Below, piece by piece: positions 25,664 to 34,727 of a DNA stretch of 64,000 nucleotides. The stretch is from assembly GCF_000442255.1 (NCBI RefSeq), contig NZ_KE557273.1:862950-926949 (forward strand). Reading direction: 5' to 3'. The position numbers and the translations under genes are program-made. The stretch is from Salipiger mucosus DSM 16094. Lineage in GTDB: Bacteria > Pseudomonadota > Alphaproteobacteria > Rhodobacterales > Rhodobacteraceae. Each line of letters begins with the position of its first letter. Position 1 is the stretch's first letter. The notes beneath the pieces are model-generated. The model was not told where the DNA came from, ran no database searches, and saw only the letters and a list, made by a program, of their open reading frames with translations.

Positions 25664-26019
25664 TCAGAACATTTCCGGTACGTTCGGTTTGAGTTCCTCG
25701 TCCTGCGTGCCTGCCAGCCGCAATGCCATGTCGCGCAGGGTCACAGAGGAGAGTTCCTCAGCAAGATCTAGGCCCCCTCCTTCGGCAAACGTCGCGACAG
25801 GCGCTCGGTGTAGCTAGCGAGCGCGTCCGTCGATTGTGCCAATACGTCAAGTTCTTGCAGAGCGGTGATTGCTGCGGTGCCGATGCGGTTGCTTTCGCCC
25901 GAATAAATGTGATCCATCCCATGCTCGAGCCTTTCCAGCCGGTGCTGCAGATGGCGAATCTCGCGCGACAAGAGCCATGCCGCGTCGCTTGCCGAGAGGT
26001 GGGAAGCGCGTTGGGTCAT
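25664..26019 (-). CDS. small chemotaxis-operon protein of unknown function, apparent frameshift
   Basis: Between cheY and cheB lies a frame starting MTQRASHLSASDAAWLLSRE that stops at 25768 after ~83 residues. In another frame the DNA just downstream codes for a protein-like tail, GLDLAEELSSVTLRDMALRL, ending at TGA 25664. A missing base near 25790 would join the two into a ~118-residue helical protein. Proteins of this kind sit in che operons of Rhodobacterales; the role is unknown. The start at 26019 leaves a four-base gap to cheY. Confidence 0.55.
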
Positions 26020-26023
26020 GGTG

Positions 26024-26410
26024 TCAGAGCCGCCCCACGACACTTTCGATGCACTGCTTCATCGACAGGGAGGTAAAAGGTTTCTTGATCATGTTGTTCA
26101 GGCCGAGCTGCTTGGCTTGGGCAACCATTTCCGGAGTGGGTTTCCCGGTAACCAGTATGAAGCCAATTCGCTGCGTTGACTTGTTCTGGCGGACAGCCTT
26201 GAGCAAGCCGAGCCCATCCATGTTCGGCATGTTGAAGTCTGACAGGACAAGATGGACGGGGTTTGCCGAAAGGCGCGCCAGAGCCTTCTGACCGTCATTT
26301 TCCGTCTGATAATTCTTGATCCCGATCTCGTCGAGCGCCTGCGTGATAAGGCCACGACTTGTCGCCATGTCGTCGACGACCATAATTCGTAGGGAATCTT
26401 TGAGGCTCAT
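26024..26410 (-). CDS. cheY: CheY-like response regulator (1)
   Basis: 128-residue single receiver domain with the acidic pair D13-D14, phospho-acceptor D58 in DFNMPNMDG, T88 and K110 in IKKPF. It should receive phosphate from CheA and carry the signal to the flagellar motor or act as a phosphate sink. Its start overlaps the cheR stop by ATGA (26407-26410). A second receiver protein is encoded upstream of cheA in the same operon. Confidence 0.9.
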   Translation of the reverse strand: MSLKDSLRIMVVDDMATSRGLITQALDEIGIKNYQTENDGQKALARLSANPVHLVLSDFNMPNMDGLGLLKAVRQNKSTQRIGFILVTGKPTPEMVAQAKQLGLNNMIKKPFTSLSMKQCIESVVGRL

Positions 26411-27288
26411 GTTTCCCTCCCTTTAGTTGTCGATTGTTCTGATGGCACGATCTTGCGATAGGCAGTGACCCCGACCGAACGGAAGCTCGCGGTCGCCGGC
26501 CCCGAAACTCGCTCGCTGTGACCTATGAATAGATATCCGCCGGGCCGGAGCATCTCGGCAAAGCGTGTCCAGAGCTTCTGCTGGGTGTCTTGGTCGAAGT
26601 AGATCGCCACATTGCGGCAGAAGATCCCGTCGAAGGGCCCGCGGAAGGGCCAGGTCGTCATGAGGTTGAGCTCGGCAAACGTGACCAGTTTTCCGACATC
26701 GTCGGTCATTTCAAAATGGTCCGGATCGCTGTTGCAGCGACGGGTAAATTGCCTGGAAAGGTGCGCAGGGATCGCACTTTGCTCTTCCTTTGGGTAGCGA
26801 CCGTTTTGCGCCCGCCGGACGATTGCCGGATCGATGTCGGTTGCGAGAACCCTGACGTCGCGGCGATCAATGTCAGCGAGGCTATCCCGTAGCGTCATTG
26901 CGATCGAGTAAGCTTCCTGCCCGGAAGAGCACCCAGCCGACCAGAGACGGATGCGTCCGTGATGCCCACAATCCGGCAGCAGCTCGGATGCAAGCATGTC
27001 GAAGTGATGCCTTTCCCGGAAAAAGCTCGTCACGTTAGTCGTCAATGCAGTGATCAGTTCAAGGCGCTCGTCAGCCTCGGCATCGTCGTTTAACAGTGCC
27101 ATGTAATCTTGGAATTTTTCGACGCCGCGGGCGCGGAGGCGCCTGGCGAGGCGTGAATATACCAGAGGTTTCTTGCTGTCCGCGAGGCTCAAGCCATACT
27201 CGGCGCGAGCAAGTCGCGCGAGATCCCGGAAGTCGGCGTCTGAAAAGCCGAATTCGCCCGTTCCAGTTTCAGCGGTAGCGAGTATCAC
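26407..27288 (-). CDS. cheR: chemotaxis protein methyltransferase CheR
   Basis: 293 residues. The N-terminal helical CheR domain is followed by the SAM-binding methyltransferase, with LWSAGCSSGQEAYSIAM (motif I), VLATDID and FCRNVAIYFD. It methylates glutamates of chemoreceptors with S-adenosylmethionine for adaptation. Both ends overlap neighbouring che genes by four bases, showing tight coupling between cheW and cheY. Confidence 0.94.
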   Translation of the reverse strand: MILATAETGTGEFGFSDADFRDLARLARAEYGLSLADSKKPLVYSRLARRLRARGVEKFQDYMALLNDDAEADERLELITALTTNVTSFFRERHHFDMLASELLPDCGHHGRIRLWSAGCSSGQEAYSIAMTLRDSLADIDRRDVRVLATDIDPAIVRRAQNGRYPKEEQSAIPAHLSRQFTRRCNSDPDHFEMTDDVGKLVTFAELNLMTTWPFRGPFDGIFCRNVAIYFDQDTQQKLWTRFAEMLRPGGYLFIGHSERVSGPATASFRSVGVTAYRKIVPSEQSTTKGRET

Positions 27289-27752
27289 ACGACTGCTCCG
27301 CGGTCGTTGTCGAGCACTGCGTCCAAGTTGACCACGCGCACAACATTGTCGCCAACTGAGATCACTCCCAGAATTGCCTGGCGTGCGGCCTCGGACTTGA
27401 TGTCAGGCGTTTCCTGAATGGCGGATTTGTTCACCGACAGAATCTCTGAGACGGATTCGACCAGAAGGCCAATTGTCGTATCCCCACAGGCCGCAACTAT
27501 GACGACGTTCCGTTCGTTGTCGGAGGTCTGGCCCAATCCGAAACGAGCGGAAAGATCGAAGATCGGGATCACCGCGCCACGTAGGTTCATCACACCGAGC
27601 ACGTCGTCCGGCGTATGCGGCAGCCGTGTTACAGGTGTCCAGCGGCGAATCTCGCGGATTTGCGTGATCTCGAGGCAGAAACTTTGGTTCCCCGCCGAAA
27701 AGGTGATGAATTCGAATTGGGCTTCGGTCGGTCCTTCATTTGCATCAAGCAT
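27285..27752 (-). CDS. cheW: chemotaxis coupling protein CheW
   Basis: 155-residue CheW domain protein with FCLEITQIREIRRW, PHTPDDVLGVMNLRGAVIP and the VDSVSEIL-type loop LLVESVSEIL. CheW links chemoreceptors to the kinase CheA at the membrane array. The gene overlaps the end of cheA by eight bases and the start of cheR by four. Confidence 0.94.
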   Translation of the reverse strand: MLDANEGPTEAQFEFITFSAGNQSFCLEITQIREIRRWTPVTRLPHTPDDVLGVMNLRGAVIPIFDLSARFGLGQTSDNERNVVIVAACGDTTIGLLVESVSEILSVNKSAIQETPDIKSEAARQAILGVISVGDNVVRVVNLDAVLDNDRGAVV

Positions 27753-29874
27753 GGCGGAGTTCCGTTCTGGGTTGTGGAGTGGTGAAGAGGACGGGGGCCG
27801 CGGGATGCAGTTTCACGACTTCGTCGGGATCAAGGATCAGAGCGATCTTGCCGTCGCCAAGAATGGTCGCGGCCGAGACACCGGGGATGGCGCCATAGTT
27901 GCTCTCCAGGCTCTTGATCACGACCTGGCGCTGATCGTGGATGGCATCGACCCTCAGCGCGGCGAGTCCCTGCGCCTCTGTACCGACCAGCAGGAGCACA
28001 CCGCCGCCGATGTCGTTTGACGACGACGCTAGGCCGAGGTTTCCGGCGACGTCCACGATCGGGACATAGGCGCCGCGGACAGCGATGACCCGGCCATCTG
28101 TCCCGATCTGGTGCAGGTCGCGGCGGTTCGGGCGAATGGTCTCGATGATCGAGGAAATCGGGATCACCATGGTCTGGTCGGAAACGCTGATGACGAAGCC
28201 GTCCATCACCGCGAGCGTCAACGGAAGCACGATGGTGAAGGTCGTGCCTGCTCCGGGAAGCGATGAGATGGAAACACGCCCGCCCAGTGCCGCAACCGCG
28301 TTGCGCACGACATCCATGCCGACGCCGCGACCCGAAAGATTGGAAACGGCGCTGGCCGTCGAAAATCCGGGCAGGAATAGCAGGTTGTCGATGTCCTGGT
28401 CCGAGAGTTCGGCATCCGGCGCGATCAGACCCTTCTCGACGGCTTTCTCGAAGATGCGTTTGCGATCGAGGCCGGCGCCGTCATCGATGATCTCGATGAA
28501 GACGCTACCGGACCGATGCGATGCTGAAAGGCGGATCGTCCCGGCCGGCTCCTTGCCGATCTCGGTTCGCCGATCAGGGCTTTCGAGACCGTGGTCGACC
28601 GCGTTGCGCACCATATGGGTGAGCGGGTCGGCCAGCCGTTCGATCACGGTCTTGTCGACTTCGGTGGAATCACCCTCGGTCACGAGCTTGGCCTTCTTGC
28701 CTGTGGCCTCCGAGGCTTCCCTGACGATTCGTGACATCCGCTGGAACAGTGGCTTCACAGGTTGTGCCCGAATCGCCATCACGCCTTCCTGGATGTCGCG
28801 CGCGAGAAGCTTGTAGGCCTCGAGTTCGTTGGTGAGATGCGAGACCGCGGGCAGTTCCAGCTCCTCGATCCGTTGGGAGATCATTGCCTGGTTGATGATA
28901 AGCTCGCCAACCGTGTTGATGAGGCGATCGACGCGATCGAGGTCGACGCGCAGGGTTGGACGTGGGCCCCGCGGTTCGTTGGCTCCTTGGACCGGGGCTG
29001 TCGCAGGTCTGGCATCCTCGACCGTATCCTGCGTCGTCTGCGGCAAGGCCGCTTCGATGCCGGAGGGCGCCAAGGACGTGACGGTTTCGGCTGTCGAGTC
29101 TTCGACCTCTGGCTCCGGCTGCTGTTCCGGCGATTGCCCTGATACCCGGATGTCGAGGTCACAAAGCGATTCCACGAACTCGAAGACCTCGTGCAAGACC
29201 ATTTCGTCTTCGGCTGTGTCGAGGGTCAGCTGCCAGGAGAGCACGGCGTCGTTGGGATCGAACGCGTCGAATTCGGGCAACTCCGAGAGATCGGCGGTCA
29301 CCTCGAGCGTCCCGAGTTCCGCCAGCGCATCGAAGAGCAGCAGCGGCTCGTGGCCGTTGGCGTAAAGCGCGGCGGTCGGCCGGAAACGGAGCTCGAAGCG
29401 GCGCAGCGCGGGCTCAGCGGGCTCGATGGACATGGGCGCCGCTTCAAAATCCAGGCTCAAGGCGTCGAAGCTGAAATCGTCCTGCTTGTCGGACTCTCCG
29501 AGGTAGGCCTCGAGTTCCTTCAGAATGGTGCTTTCGGTTTCGCTATCCGGCTCACGCTCGTCACGGGCCGCCTCGACGAGGTCGGCCAGCTGGTCGCCCG
29601 AGCGATGGAACAGGCGCATGAGCGCTTCGTCCACCTCGAGGTCATGCGAGCGGACCTTGTCCATCACCGTCTCGAAGGCATGTGCGAAGGCGACCAGCCG
29701 ATCGAGCCCGAAGGCGCCCGCGCCACCCTTGATGGAATGAACCGCGCGGAAGACCGCGTTCACGACCTCCATGTCGCCCGTGTTTTCCTCCATGGCCGAC
29801 AGGCCTTCGACCAGCGCTTCGAGGAGCTCCTCGCATTCCTCGAAAAACGTGTCCCGGATCGAGTTTCTCGACAT
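27745..29874 (-). CDS. cheA: chemotaxis histidine kinase CheA
   Basis: 709 residues. Domains in order: Hpt with phospho-accepting H46 in AVHSIKGGAGAFG; a linker with acidic segments; the dimerisation domain (RPTLRVDLDRVDRLINTVGE); the HATPase domain with MVRNAVDHGLE (N box), DDGAGLD (G1) and SGRGVGMDVV (G2); and a CheW-like domain at the end. It phosphorylates the two CheY-like proteins and CheB in response to receptor signals. Two bases separate it from the preceding receiver gene. Confidence 0.95.
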   Translation of the reverse strand: MSRNSIRDTFFEECEELLEALVEGLSAMEENTGDMEVVNAVFRAVHSIKGGAGAFGLDRLVAFAHAFETVMDKVRSHDLEVDEALMRLFHRSGDQLADLVEAARDEREPDSETESTILKELEAYLGESDKQDDFSFDALSLDFEAAPMSIEPAEPALRRFELRFRPTAALYANGHEPLLLFDALAELGTLEVTADLSELPEFDAFDPNDAVLSWQLTLDTAEDEMVLHEVFEFVESLCDLDIRVSGQSPEQQPEPEVEDSTAETVTSLAPSGIEAALPQTTQDTVEDARPATAPVQGANEPRGPRPTLRVDLDRVDRLINTVGELIINQAMISQRIEELELPAVSHLTNELEAYKLLARDIQEGVMAIRAQPVKPLFQRMSRIVREASEATGKKAKLVTEGDSTEVDKTVIERLADPLTHMVRNAVDHGLESPDRRTEIGKEPAGTIRLSASHRSGSVFIEIIDDGAGLDRKRIFEKAVEKGLIAPDAELSDQDIDNLLFLPGFSTASAVSNLSGRGVGMDVVRNAVAALGGRVSISSLPGAGTTFTIVLPLTLAVMDGFVISVSDQTMVIPISSIIETIRPNRRDLHQIGTDGRVIAVRGAYVPIVDVAGNLGLASSSNDIGGGVLLLVGTEAQGLAALRVDAIHDQRQVVIKSLESNYGAIPGVSAATILGDGKIALILDPDEVVKLHPAAPVLFTTPQPRTELRHA

Positions 29875-29876
29875 GG

Positions 29877-30248
29877 TTACACCACGTGTCCAGTAAGCCG
29901 CCGCAGCACCGAAACGAGCGAGCCGTCGTCGAAGGGCTTGACGATCCAGCCCGTGGCACCGGCGTTTCGCGCTCGGGTCTTGAGGTCTGCACCGCTTTCG
30001 GTGGTGAGCACGATGATCGGAACCGTGGTGCGGTTCGGCCCGGTGCGCAGGGTCTCGATCACGCCGAAGCCGTCCATGTTCGGCATGTTGATGTCTGTGA
30101 TGACGACATCGGGCTCAACCTCGGTGAACTGCTCGACACCTTCGACCCCGTCGCAGGCGGAATGGTATTCGAACCCGGCGCCCTCCAGCGAGACGCGCAG
30201 CAGGTTCCGGATCGTGCGGGAATCGTCGATCGCGAGGACTTTGGTCAT
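29877..30248 (-). CDS. CheY-like response regulator (2)
   Basis: 123-residue receiver domain starting MTKVLAIDDSRTIRN: acidic pair D8-D9, phospho-acceptor D52 in DINMPNMDG, T82 and K104 in VKPFDD. It overlaps the STAS gene by ATGA and precedes cheA, the position of CheY in many che operons. The first in-frame start further upstream would run through the STAS gene and was not used. Confidence 0.9.
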   Translation of the reverse strand: MTKVLAIDDSRTIRNLLRVSLEGAGFEYHSACDGVEGVEQFTEVEPDVVITDINMPNMDGFGVIETLRTGPNRTTVPIIVLTTESGADLKTRARNAGATGWIVKPFDDGSLVSVLRRLTGHVV

Positions 30249-30529
30249 TGCATCGGGTCCTTGTCGAAATGATCGGGGGCGAGTCCGAGTCGTTCCAGAC
30301 CCGCCTGGAACGAGACCGATGTATCGGTCACCCGGAAAGCGACCCCCTCGGCCGCCCATTGCGCCTGTGCCACGAGGAGGATCTGAAGCCGGTGTGCATC
30401 GACCCGCAGGACGTCACGTACGGAGATCGACACCGGGGCATGCCGCGCCCCTAGCAGGAAGGGGACGAGGGGATCCTCCCCATTGCGGTTCCGCACCGGG
30501 TCGAGGGCGTGAAAATGGACATCGGGCAT
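30245..30529 (-). CDS. STAS domain protein of the che operon
   Basis: 94 residues with a STAS-like fold pattern: SISVRDVLRVDAHRLQILLV followed by ...GVAFRVTDTSVSFQAGLERLGL. STAS proteins at the head of alphaproteobacterial che operons are thought to be regulatory partners, for example binding nucleotides or other signalling proteins. It is the first gene of the nine-gene minus-strand operon; the promoter should lie in 30530-30723, which is shared with the divergent ThDP enzyme gene. Confidence 0.75.
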   Translation of the reverse strand: MPDVHFHALDPVRNRNGEDPLVPFLLGARHAPVSISVRDVLRVDAHRLQILLVAQAQWAAEGVAFRVTDTSVSFQAGLERLGLAPDHFDKDPMQ

Positions 30530-30723
30530 GGCGGAATCGGCACCTCCTGCAGCGTCGTCTGCCGGCCGGGGCGTCGCGGAGGGAGCCCCGTGCGGCTGGG
30601 GCCAGACATACGGGCGGTGTCTTAACAAAGCGTTCTGGAAACACGGCTTTCCGCGCGGCCTTGCAACTGCCCGCCGGATTGCCGATCACTTGTGCAACGG
30701 GGGTGCCAGGGGAGGACGACGGC

Positions 30724-32383
30724 ATGACACGACACGGTGGACGGTTGCTGGTGGAATGTCTGGCCGCACTGGGCGCGACGCGCGCCTTCGGGGTGCCCGG
30801 CGAAAGCTATCTTGCGGTGCTGGATGCGTTGCACGACACGCCGGGGGCCCCGGATTACGTGCTGTGCCGGCAGGAGGGCGGGGCGGCCTTCATGGCGGCG
30901 GCCCACGGCAAACTGACCGGGCAGCCGGGTCTTTGCATGGTCACGCGCGGACCGGGGGCGACCAATGCCTCGATCGGGGTGCACACCGCGATGCAGGATT
31001 CCTCGCCGATGATTCTCCTTGTCGGGCAGATCGCGACGGACACCCGCGACCGCGAGGCCTTCCAGGAGGTCGACTACCGCGCGGTCTTCGGCACCATGGC
31101 GAAATGGGTGACCGAGATCGACCAGGTCGAGCGCATCCCCGAGATCCTGTCGCGCGCCTGGCTCACGGCGACCACGGGCCGGCCGGGGCCGGTGGTGATC
31201 GCGCTGCCCGAGGACATGCTCATGCAGGAGACCGCGACCCCGCCCATCTCGGGCCTGCCACGCGTCCTGCCGCCAGCGCCGGCGCCGGGCGCCGTGGACG
31301 AGGCGATGGAGATCCTTCAGGGGGCCGAGAAACCGCTGATCATGTTCGGCGGCAGCAACTGGGACGACGAGGCGCGTGGCGCGTTGCGGCGTTTTGCCGA
31401 AGCCTCGGACATCCCGGTTCTGGCCTCCTTCCGCTACCAGGACCAGTTCGACAGCGCCTCACCGGTCTTTGCCGGCGATGCCGGGGTCGGGATGCCGGCC
31501 ACGACCAAGGCGCTCATCCGCGACGCGGACACGATCCTCGCGCTGGGCATCCGCTTCGGCGAGAACATGACCGACGGCTATTCGCTGCTCGAGGTGCCCG
31601 AGCCGCGGCAGAAGGTGATCCACGTGCATGTCTCGGACCGCGAGATCGGCAAGGTCTACGCGCCGACGCTCGGCGTGCATGCCGCGCCCGAGGAATTCGC
31701 GCGTGCGCTGACCGGCCCGGTCACCGGTCCCTGGGCCGCCTGGCGCGAGACGGCGCGTGCCGACTACCTGGGCTTCATCGACCGTGCACCGGCGCAACCG
31801 GGACCGGTCGACATGGTCGCGGTCTGCGCCTGGCTGCGCGAACGCCTTGCCGGCGAGACGATCCTGACCAACGGGGCCGGCAACTTCACGGTCTGGCCGA
31901 CAAGGTTCTTCCGCTTCGGTCCGGGCATGCGCCTGCTCGCGCCGCAATCGGGCGCCATGGGCTATGGCATCCCGGCGGCTATCGCGGCCAAGCTCGAGCG
32001 ACCCGAAGCGACGGTGATCTGCGTCGCCGGCGACGGCGATTGCCAGATGACCGGGCAGGAGCTGGCGACAGCCCGGCAGGCCGGCGCGGCAGTGATCGTG
32101 CTTGTTGTGAACAATGGCACCTACGGCACGATCCGGGCGCACCAGGAGCGCGAGTTCCCTGCGCGCGTCAGCGGCACCGAGATCGTGAATCCCGATTTTG
32201 CGGCCTGGGCGCGCGCCTGCGGCCGTTCACGGCGAGCGCGTGGAGCGGACCGAGGATTTCGCCGCAGCCTTCAAACGTGCGGAGGCCTCGCCGACGGGGG
32301 CGCTGCTCGAACTGGAAGTCTCGAAGGAGGCACTGACCCCATACCGCACGCTGAGCCAGATCCGGGGGGCGGCGCAGGGCTGA
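30724..32383 (+). CDS. thiamine-diphosphate-dependent enzyme, acetolactate synthase-like, frameshifted near its 3' end
   Basis: The protein starts MTRHGGRLLVECLAALGATR; the N-terminal ThDP domain has the catalytic Glu in CRQEGGAAFMAA, and the C-terminal domain has GDGDCQMTGQELATA...NNGTYG, the ThDP/Mg motif. It belongs to the IlvB-like family (2-oxoacid decarboxylase/carboligase); the exact substrate is not clear. After WARACG (about 32221) the frame is lost: the true tail HGERVERTEDFAAAFKRAEA continues in another frame to 32383, so one extra base near 32223 breaks the gene, or is an error. Confidence 0.8.
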
Positions 32384-32639
32384 CCGTACGGCCGCGGCGC
32401 CTGGCGCGGGCCCTGTCGGGATCGAGCCGCCAAAACTGCCAGCCTGCAAAGGTGCGCGGCCCGTTCCCGGTCGCGTGCCGGGCGCTCCGTCACCATCCGG
32501 GCCGTGGGGCGCCGGCATCGCTCGGCAACACGCGCAACGGCGCACCGAGACCTCCGAGCGCCTTTCGCCTCCAATGGCTCAAGGGCGTTGCGACAAGGTG
32601 GCGCCTGACCTTAGGCTCATGGCCACAAGGAGAGGCAAC

Positions 32640-33284
32640 ATGGCAATCGGACGTTCACCCCGGCGCAGCGAAATTGCGGTCGCGGTCTTCACGGGGGCCT
32701 ACGTGCTCCTGTTTGCCGCCTCGTTCCTTCTGCGCGGCAACTACGAGTTCATCGTCTACGTGATCACGATGCTGGGCCTGATCGGTCTCGTCGGCGGCAG
32801 CCTGCGGTCGGCCGAGTATCCGGTCTCGATGCTCTGGGCGCTGTCCGGCTGGGGGCTGCTGCACATGGCGGGCGGGGGCGTGCCGGTGGGGGAGAGCGTT
32901 CTCTACTCGGCGCAGGTCATTCCGATCACGCCGGAGAACGGCGAAATGACGCTTCTCAAATACGACCAGCTCGTCCATGCTTACGGCTTCGGCGTGACCG
33001 CATGGGTGCTCTGGTACCTGATGCGCCGGCACTTTCCGGTTCTGGGCGGGACGAAGACGATTTTCGTCTACCCGGCGCTGGGCGCGATGGGACTTGGGGC
33101 GACCAACGAGATCATCGAGTTCATTGCGGTGTTGTCCGTCCCGGAAACGAACGTCGGAGGCTACTACAATACCGCGCTGGACCTGGTGTTCAACGCATTG
33201 GGCGCAATCGGCGCCATGATGGTGATCGCGCTGACCGGCAGCGGTCGTGACAGGCGGGAGCGCCGAGAGACGTCCCGGACCTGA
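32640..33284 (+). CDS. DUF2238 family membrane protein
   Basis: 214 residues with about six hydrophobic helices and conserved polar residues in the membrane core: LLKYDQLVHAYGFG, GLGATNEIIEFIAVLS and GGYYNTALDLVFN. These match the DUF2238 (YjdF-like) inner-membrane family of unknown function. AGGAG lies before the ATG at 32640. The 32384-32639 interval upstream has no gene. Confidence 0.85.
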   Translation: MAIGRSPRRSEIAVAVFTGAYVLLFAASFLLRGNYEFIVYVITMLGLIGLVGGSLRSAEYPVSMLWALSGWGLLHMAGGGVPVGESVLYSAQVIPITPENGEMTLLKYDQLVHAYGFGVTAWVLWYLMRRHFPVLGGTKTIFVYPALGAMGLGATNEIIEFIAVLSVPETNVGGYYNTALDLVFNALGAIGAMMVIALTGSGRDRRERRETSRT

Positions 33285-33302
33285 TCGGTTCCGTCTCCGA
33301 CT

Positions 33303-33458
33303 TCAGGTGGGAGGCACGCAATCAGCCCGGATGTCTTGGACCGGATCCTCCGGCGAGCAGGATTGGCCCGACACGGGGTAGGTCCCGGGTTGTGGTCCAT
33401 CGCAGGCGGTCAACGCCAGCAGACCGGACAGCAAGGTGGCGATTGGGAAAGCTCTCAT
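33303..33458 (-). CDS. small lipoprotein
   Basis: 51 residues beginning MRAFPIATLLSGLLALTACD, a lipoprotein signal with the lipobox LTAC (cysteine at residue 19). The mature peptide is only ~33 residues with two further cysteines. It is convergent with the DUF2238 gene. Upstream GAGGAAAAGG could serve as ribosome site. Function unknown. Confidence 0.55.
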   Translation of the reverse strand: MRAFPIATLLSGLLALTACDGPQPGTYPVSGQSCSPEDPVQDIRADCVPPT

Positions 33459-33720
33459 GGCGGGCGTCCTTTTCCTCTGCGGGACAAGCCGCGTGCATGG
33501 AATTTGCGGACAGATCCGCAGAACACCGCGAGAGCCCTTTGACGGCTTTCGGGTAACTGGCGTCTGTCCGGATCCGGGCAAGCGGCGGAACGGAGCCCAA
33601 TCATGCGGTCCCCGCGCCTTGGCGTCGTTGACGAACGTCAAGACATCACAGGGCCTTCGGCCTCTGGGCCTGCCGTGGTGATGACTGCGTTCGGAGTCTC
33701 GATTTCGCGGGAAAGTAATG

Positions 33721-33767
33721 TGGAGGCGAGTACCGGAATCGAACCGGTGTACACGGATTTGCAATCC
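33721..33767. repeat. attL: 47-bp copy of the 3' part of tRNA-Cys
   Basis: Identical over 47 bases to 51812-51858, the 3' half of the tRNA-Cys gene through the anticodon region. Beyond 33767 the similarity ends abruptly, so the tRNA here is only a fragment. It marks the left end of the prophage. Confidence 0.92.
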
Positions 33768-33799
33768 ACACGGAAATCCAGCCTTTTCAGGGGGGATGT

Positions 33800-33849
33800 G
33801 TTTCAAAAACACCCCCGACAAATCGTGAACAGACCGCGAAAGTTTCAAA
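33800..33849. promoter_or_regulatory. GTTTCAAA sites near attL (possible integrase arm sites)
   Basis: GTTTCAAA occurs at 33800-33807 and 33842-33849, both in the same orientation, 33 and 75 bases inside attL. Two more copies lie inside attR. The first copy overlaps the loop of a hairpin (33792-33816; GTGTTT pairing with AAACAC). The pattern fits arm-type integrase binding sites. Confidence 0.4.
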
Positions 33850-33856
33850 TGCCGAT

Positions 33857-34003
33857 TTGACCGGGGCAAACGAAAACCCCGGCGCGCTGGCGGGCGCGGC
33901 CGGGGCTGAGGTCAAGGCTCTGGAGAACCTTCACGACGAAGGTACCGCATCGCCGGCGGCGCGTCACCCCATCATCGCGCGGCACTGGGGGGCGCTGGTA
34001 TGA
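33857..34003 (+). CDS. possible small phage protein coupled to the next gene
   Basis: A frame open from within attL ends with TGA at 34001-34003 and overlaps the ATG of the next gene by ATGA, which suggests translation. No ATG is available; a TTG at 33857 would give 48 residues (LTGANENPGALAGAAG...IIARHWGALV). The C-terminal RHPIIARHW pattern looks protein-like, but the start and function are unknown. Confidence 0.3.
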   Translation: MTGANENPGALAGAAGAEVKALENLHDEGTASPAARHPIIARHWGALV

Positions 34004-34236
34004 GCAATCGCAGGACACGCCGCGCATGGGCCGCGGCGCTCCGCAAGCACACCCGCCCGGGCCGCGTTCTTCACGCTGAGATCCGTCACGACAACGCTTG
34101 CCTGATCCACTCGCCCGCCCGTGTCTGCACCTGCGATCCAGACCGCGTGCTTCGGGACGATGACGGCAAGGTGTTGGAGACGGTCAATGGCGCCGGGCCC
34201 TTCGACCCGCTGGAAATGAGGGGGGCCACAGGATGA
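34000..34236 (+). CDS. hypothetical phage protein (78 aa)
   Basis: A basic N-terminus (MSNRRTRRAWAAALRKHTRP) is followed by a short CTC-containing segment (VCTCDPDRV). It overlaps the next gene by ATGA (34233-34236), so it belongs to the same early operon. No family recognised. Confidence 0.55.
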   Translation: MSNRRTRRAWAAALRKHTRPGRVLHAEIRHDNACLIHSPARVCTCDPDRVLRDDDGKVLETVNGAGPFDPLEMRGATG

Positions 34237-34649
34237 CGAAAGCAACCTCTTTCTCGAGCATGATGCAGCGCCGGCACCTCGGGGTATCTCGAGCGCTGGG
34301 ATACGCCCTCACGCTCGGAACGCACGAGGCATGGTCAGACTTCCGCCGTGTGATCGCTATACGCCTCTCCGAGGAGGAGTGCGCAGGGCTGGCATTCTGG
34401 GCGCTTCGATCGCTCTCCGATGACCACGCGGCAGCGACCATGCAGGCGGTGGCGGATCTTCTGGATATTCCGTCACCGGCCGGAGCGCCGATTGCGCCCT
34501 TGGGCGACCTGATGGACCAGGCAGCATTCTGGGCCGATATGGCTGACCCAGCTGAGGCCGAGGCGTATTGCCTCTGCACGTTCAATCGGATGCCATCGGC
34601 TCGGCAGGCCGCCTTCCTCGACTACGTTCAAGGGAGGAATGCGGCTTGA
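34233..34649 (+). CDS. hypothetical phage protein (138 aa)
   Basis: 138 residues, mostly helical, with the segment RLSEEECAGLAFWALRSLSD (about 48-67) and a second helical region ending FLDYVQGRNAA. The stop overlaps the start of the ATPase gene by TGATG at 34647-34651. Likely part of the early replication operon; function unknown. Confidence 0.6.
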   Translation: MTKATSFSSMMQRRHLGVSRALGYALTLGTHEAWSDFRRVIAIRLSEEECAGLAFWALRSLSDDHAAATMQAVADLLDIPSPAGAPIAPLGDLMDQAAFWADMADPAEAEAYCLCTFNRMPSARQAAFLDYVQGRNAA

Positions 34650-34727
34650 TGCGACCTTTCGCGGACTACGATGCGCAAGATCAGGCGCACCGGCAGGAAC
34701 ATCTAGGGCACCCAGGCGATAAGCCAG
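34649..34727 (+). pseudogene. 5' fragment of the IS-split prophage AAA_25 ATPase
   Basis: The frame begins MRPFADYDAQDQAHRQEHLG and runs into the IS, where it meets a stop at 34736. The last four bases (CCAG, 34724-34727) are repeated at 35900-35903 on the far side of the IS. Joining this piece to 35904 restores one frame of 378 codons. Confidence 0.7.
34724..34727. repeat. 4-bp target duplication CCAG (left copy)
   Basis: CCAG precedes the IS here and follows it at 35900-35903. The pair brackets GGAGAGTCTGAA and its inverted partner, and its spacing (1176 bases) is a multiple of three, consistent with the frame-restoring join of the split gene. Confidence 0.6.

Noticed and set aside
29191-32763. 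A very long plus-strand open frame of nearly 1200 codons
   Set aside because: Its first part is the antisense of cheA and the receiver genes; only the section from 30724 encodes a recognisable protein.
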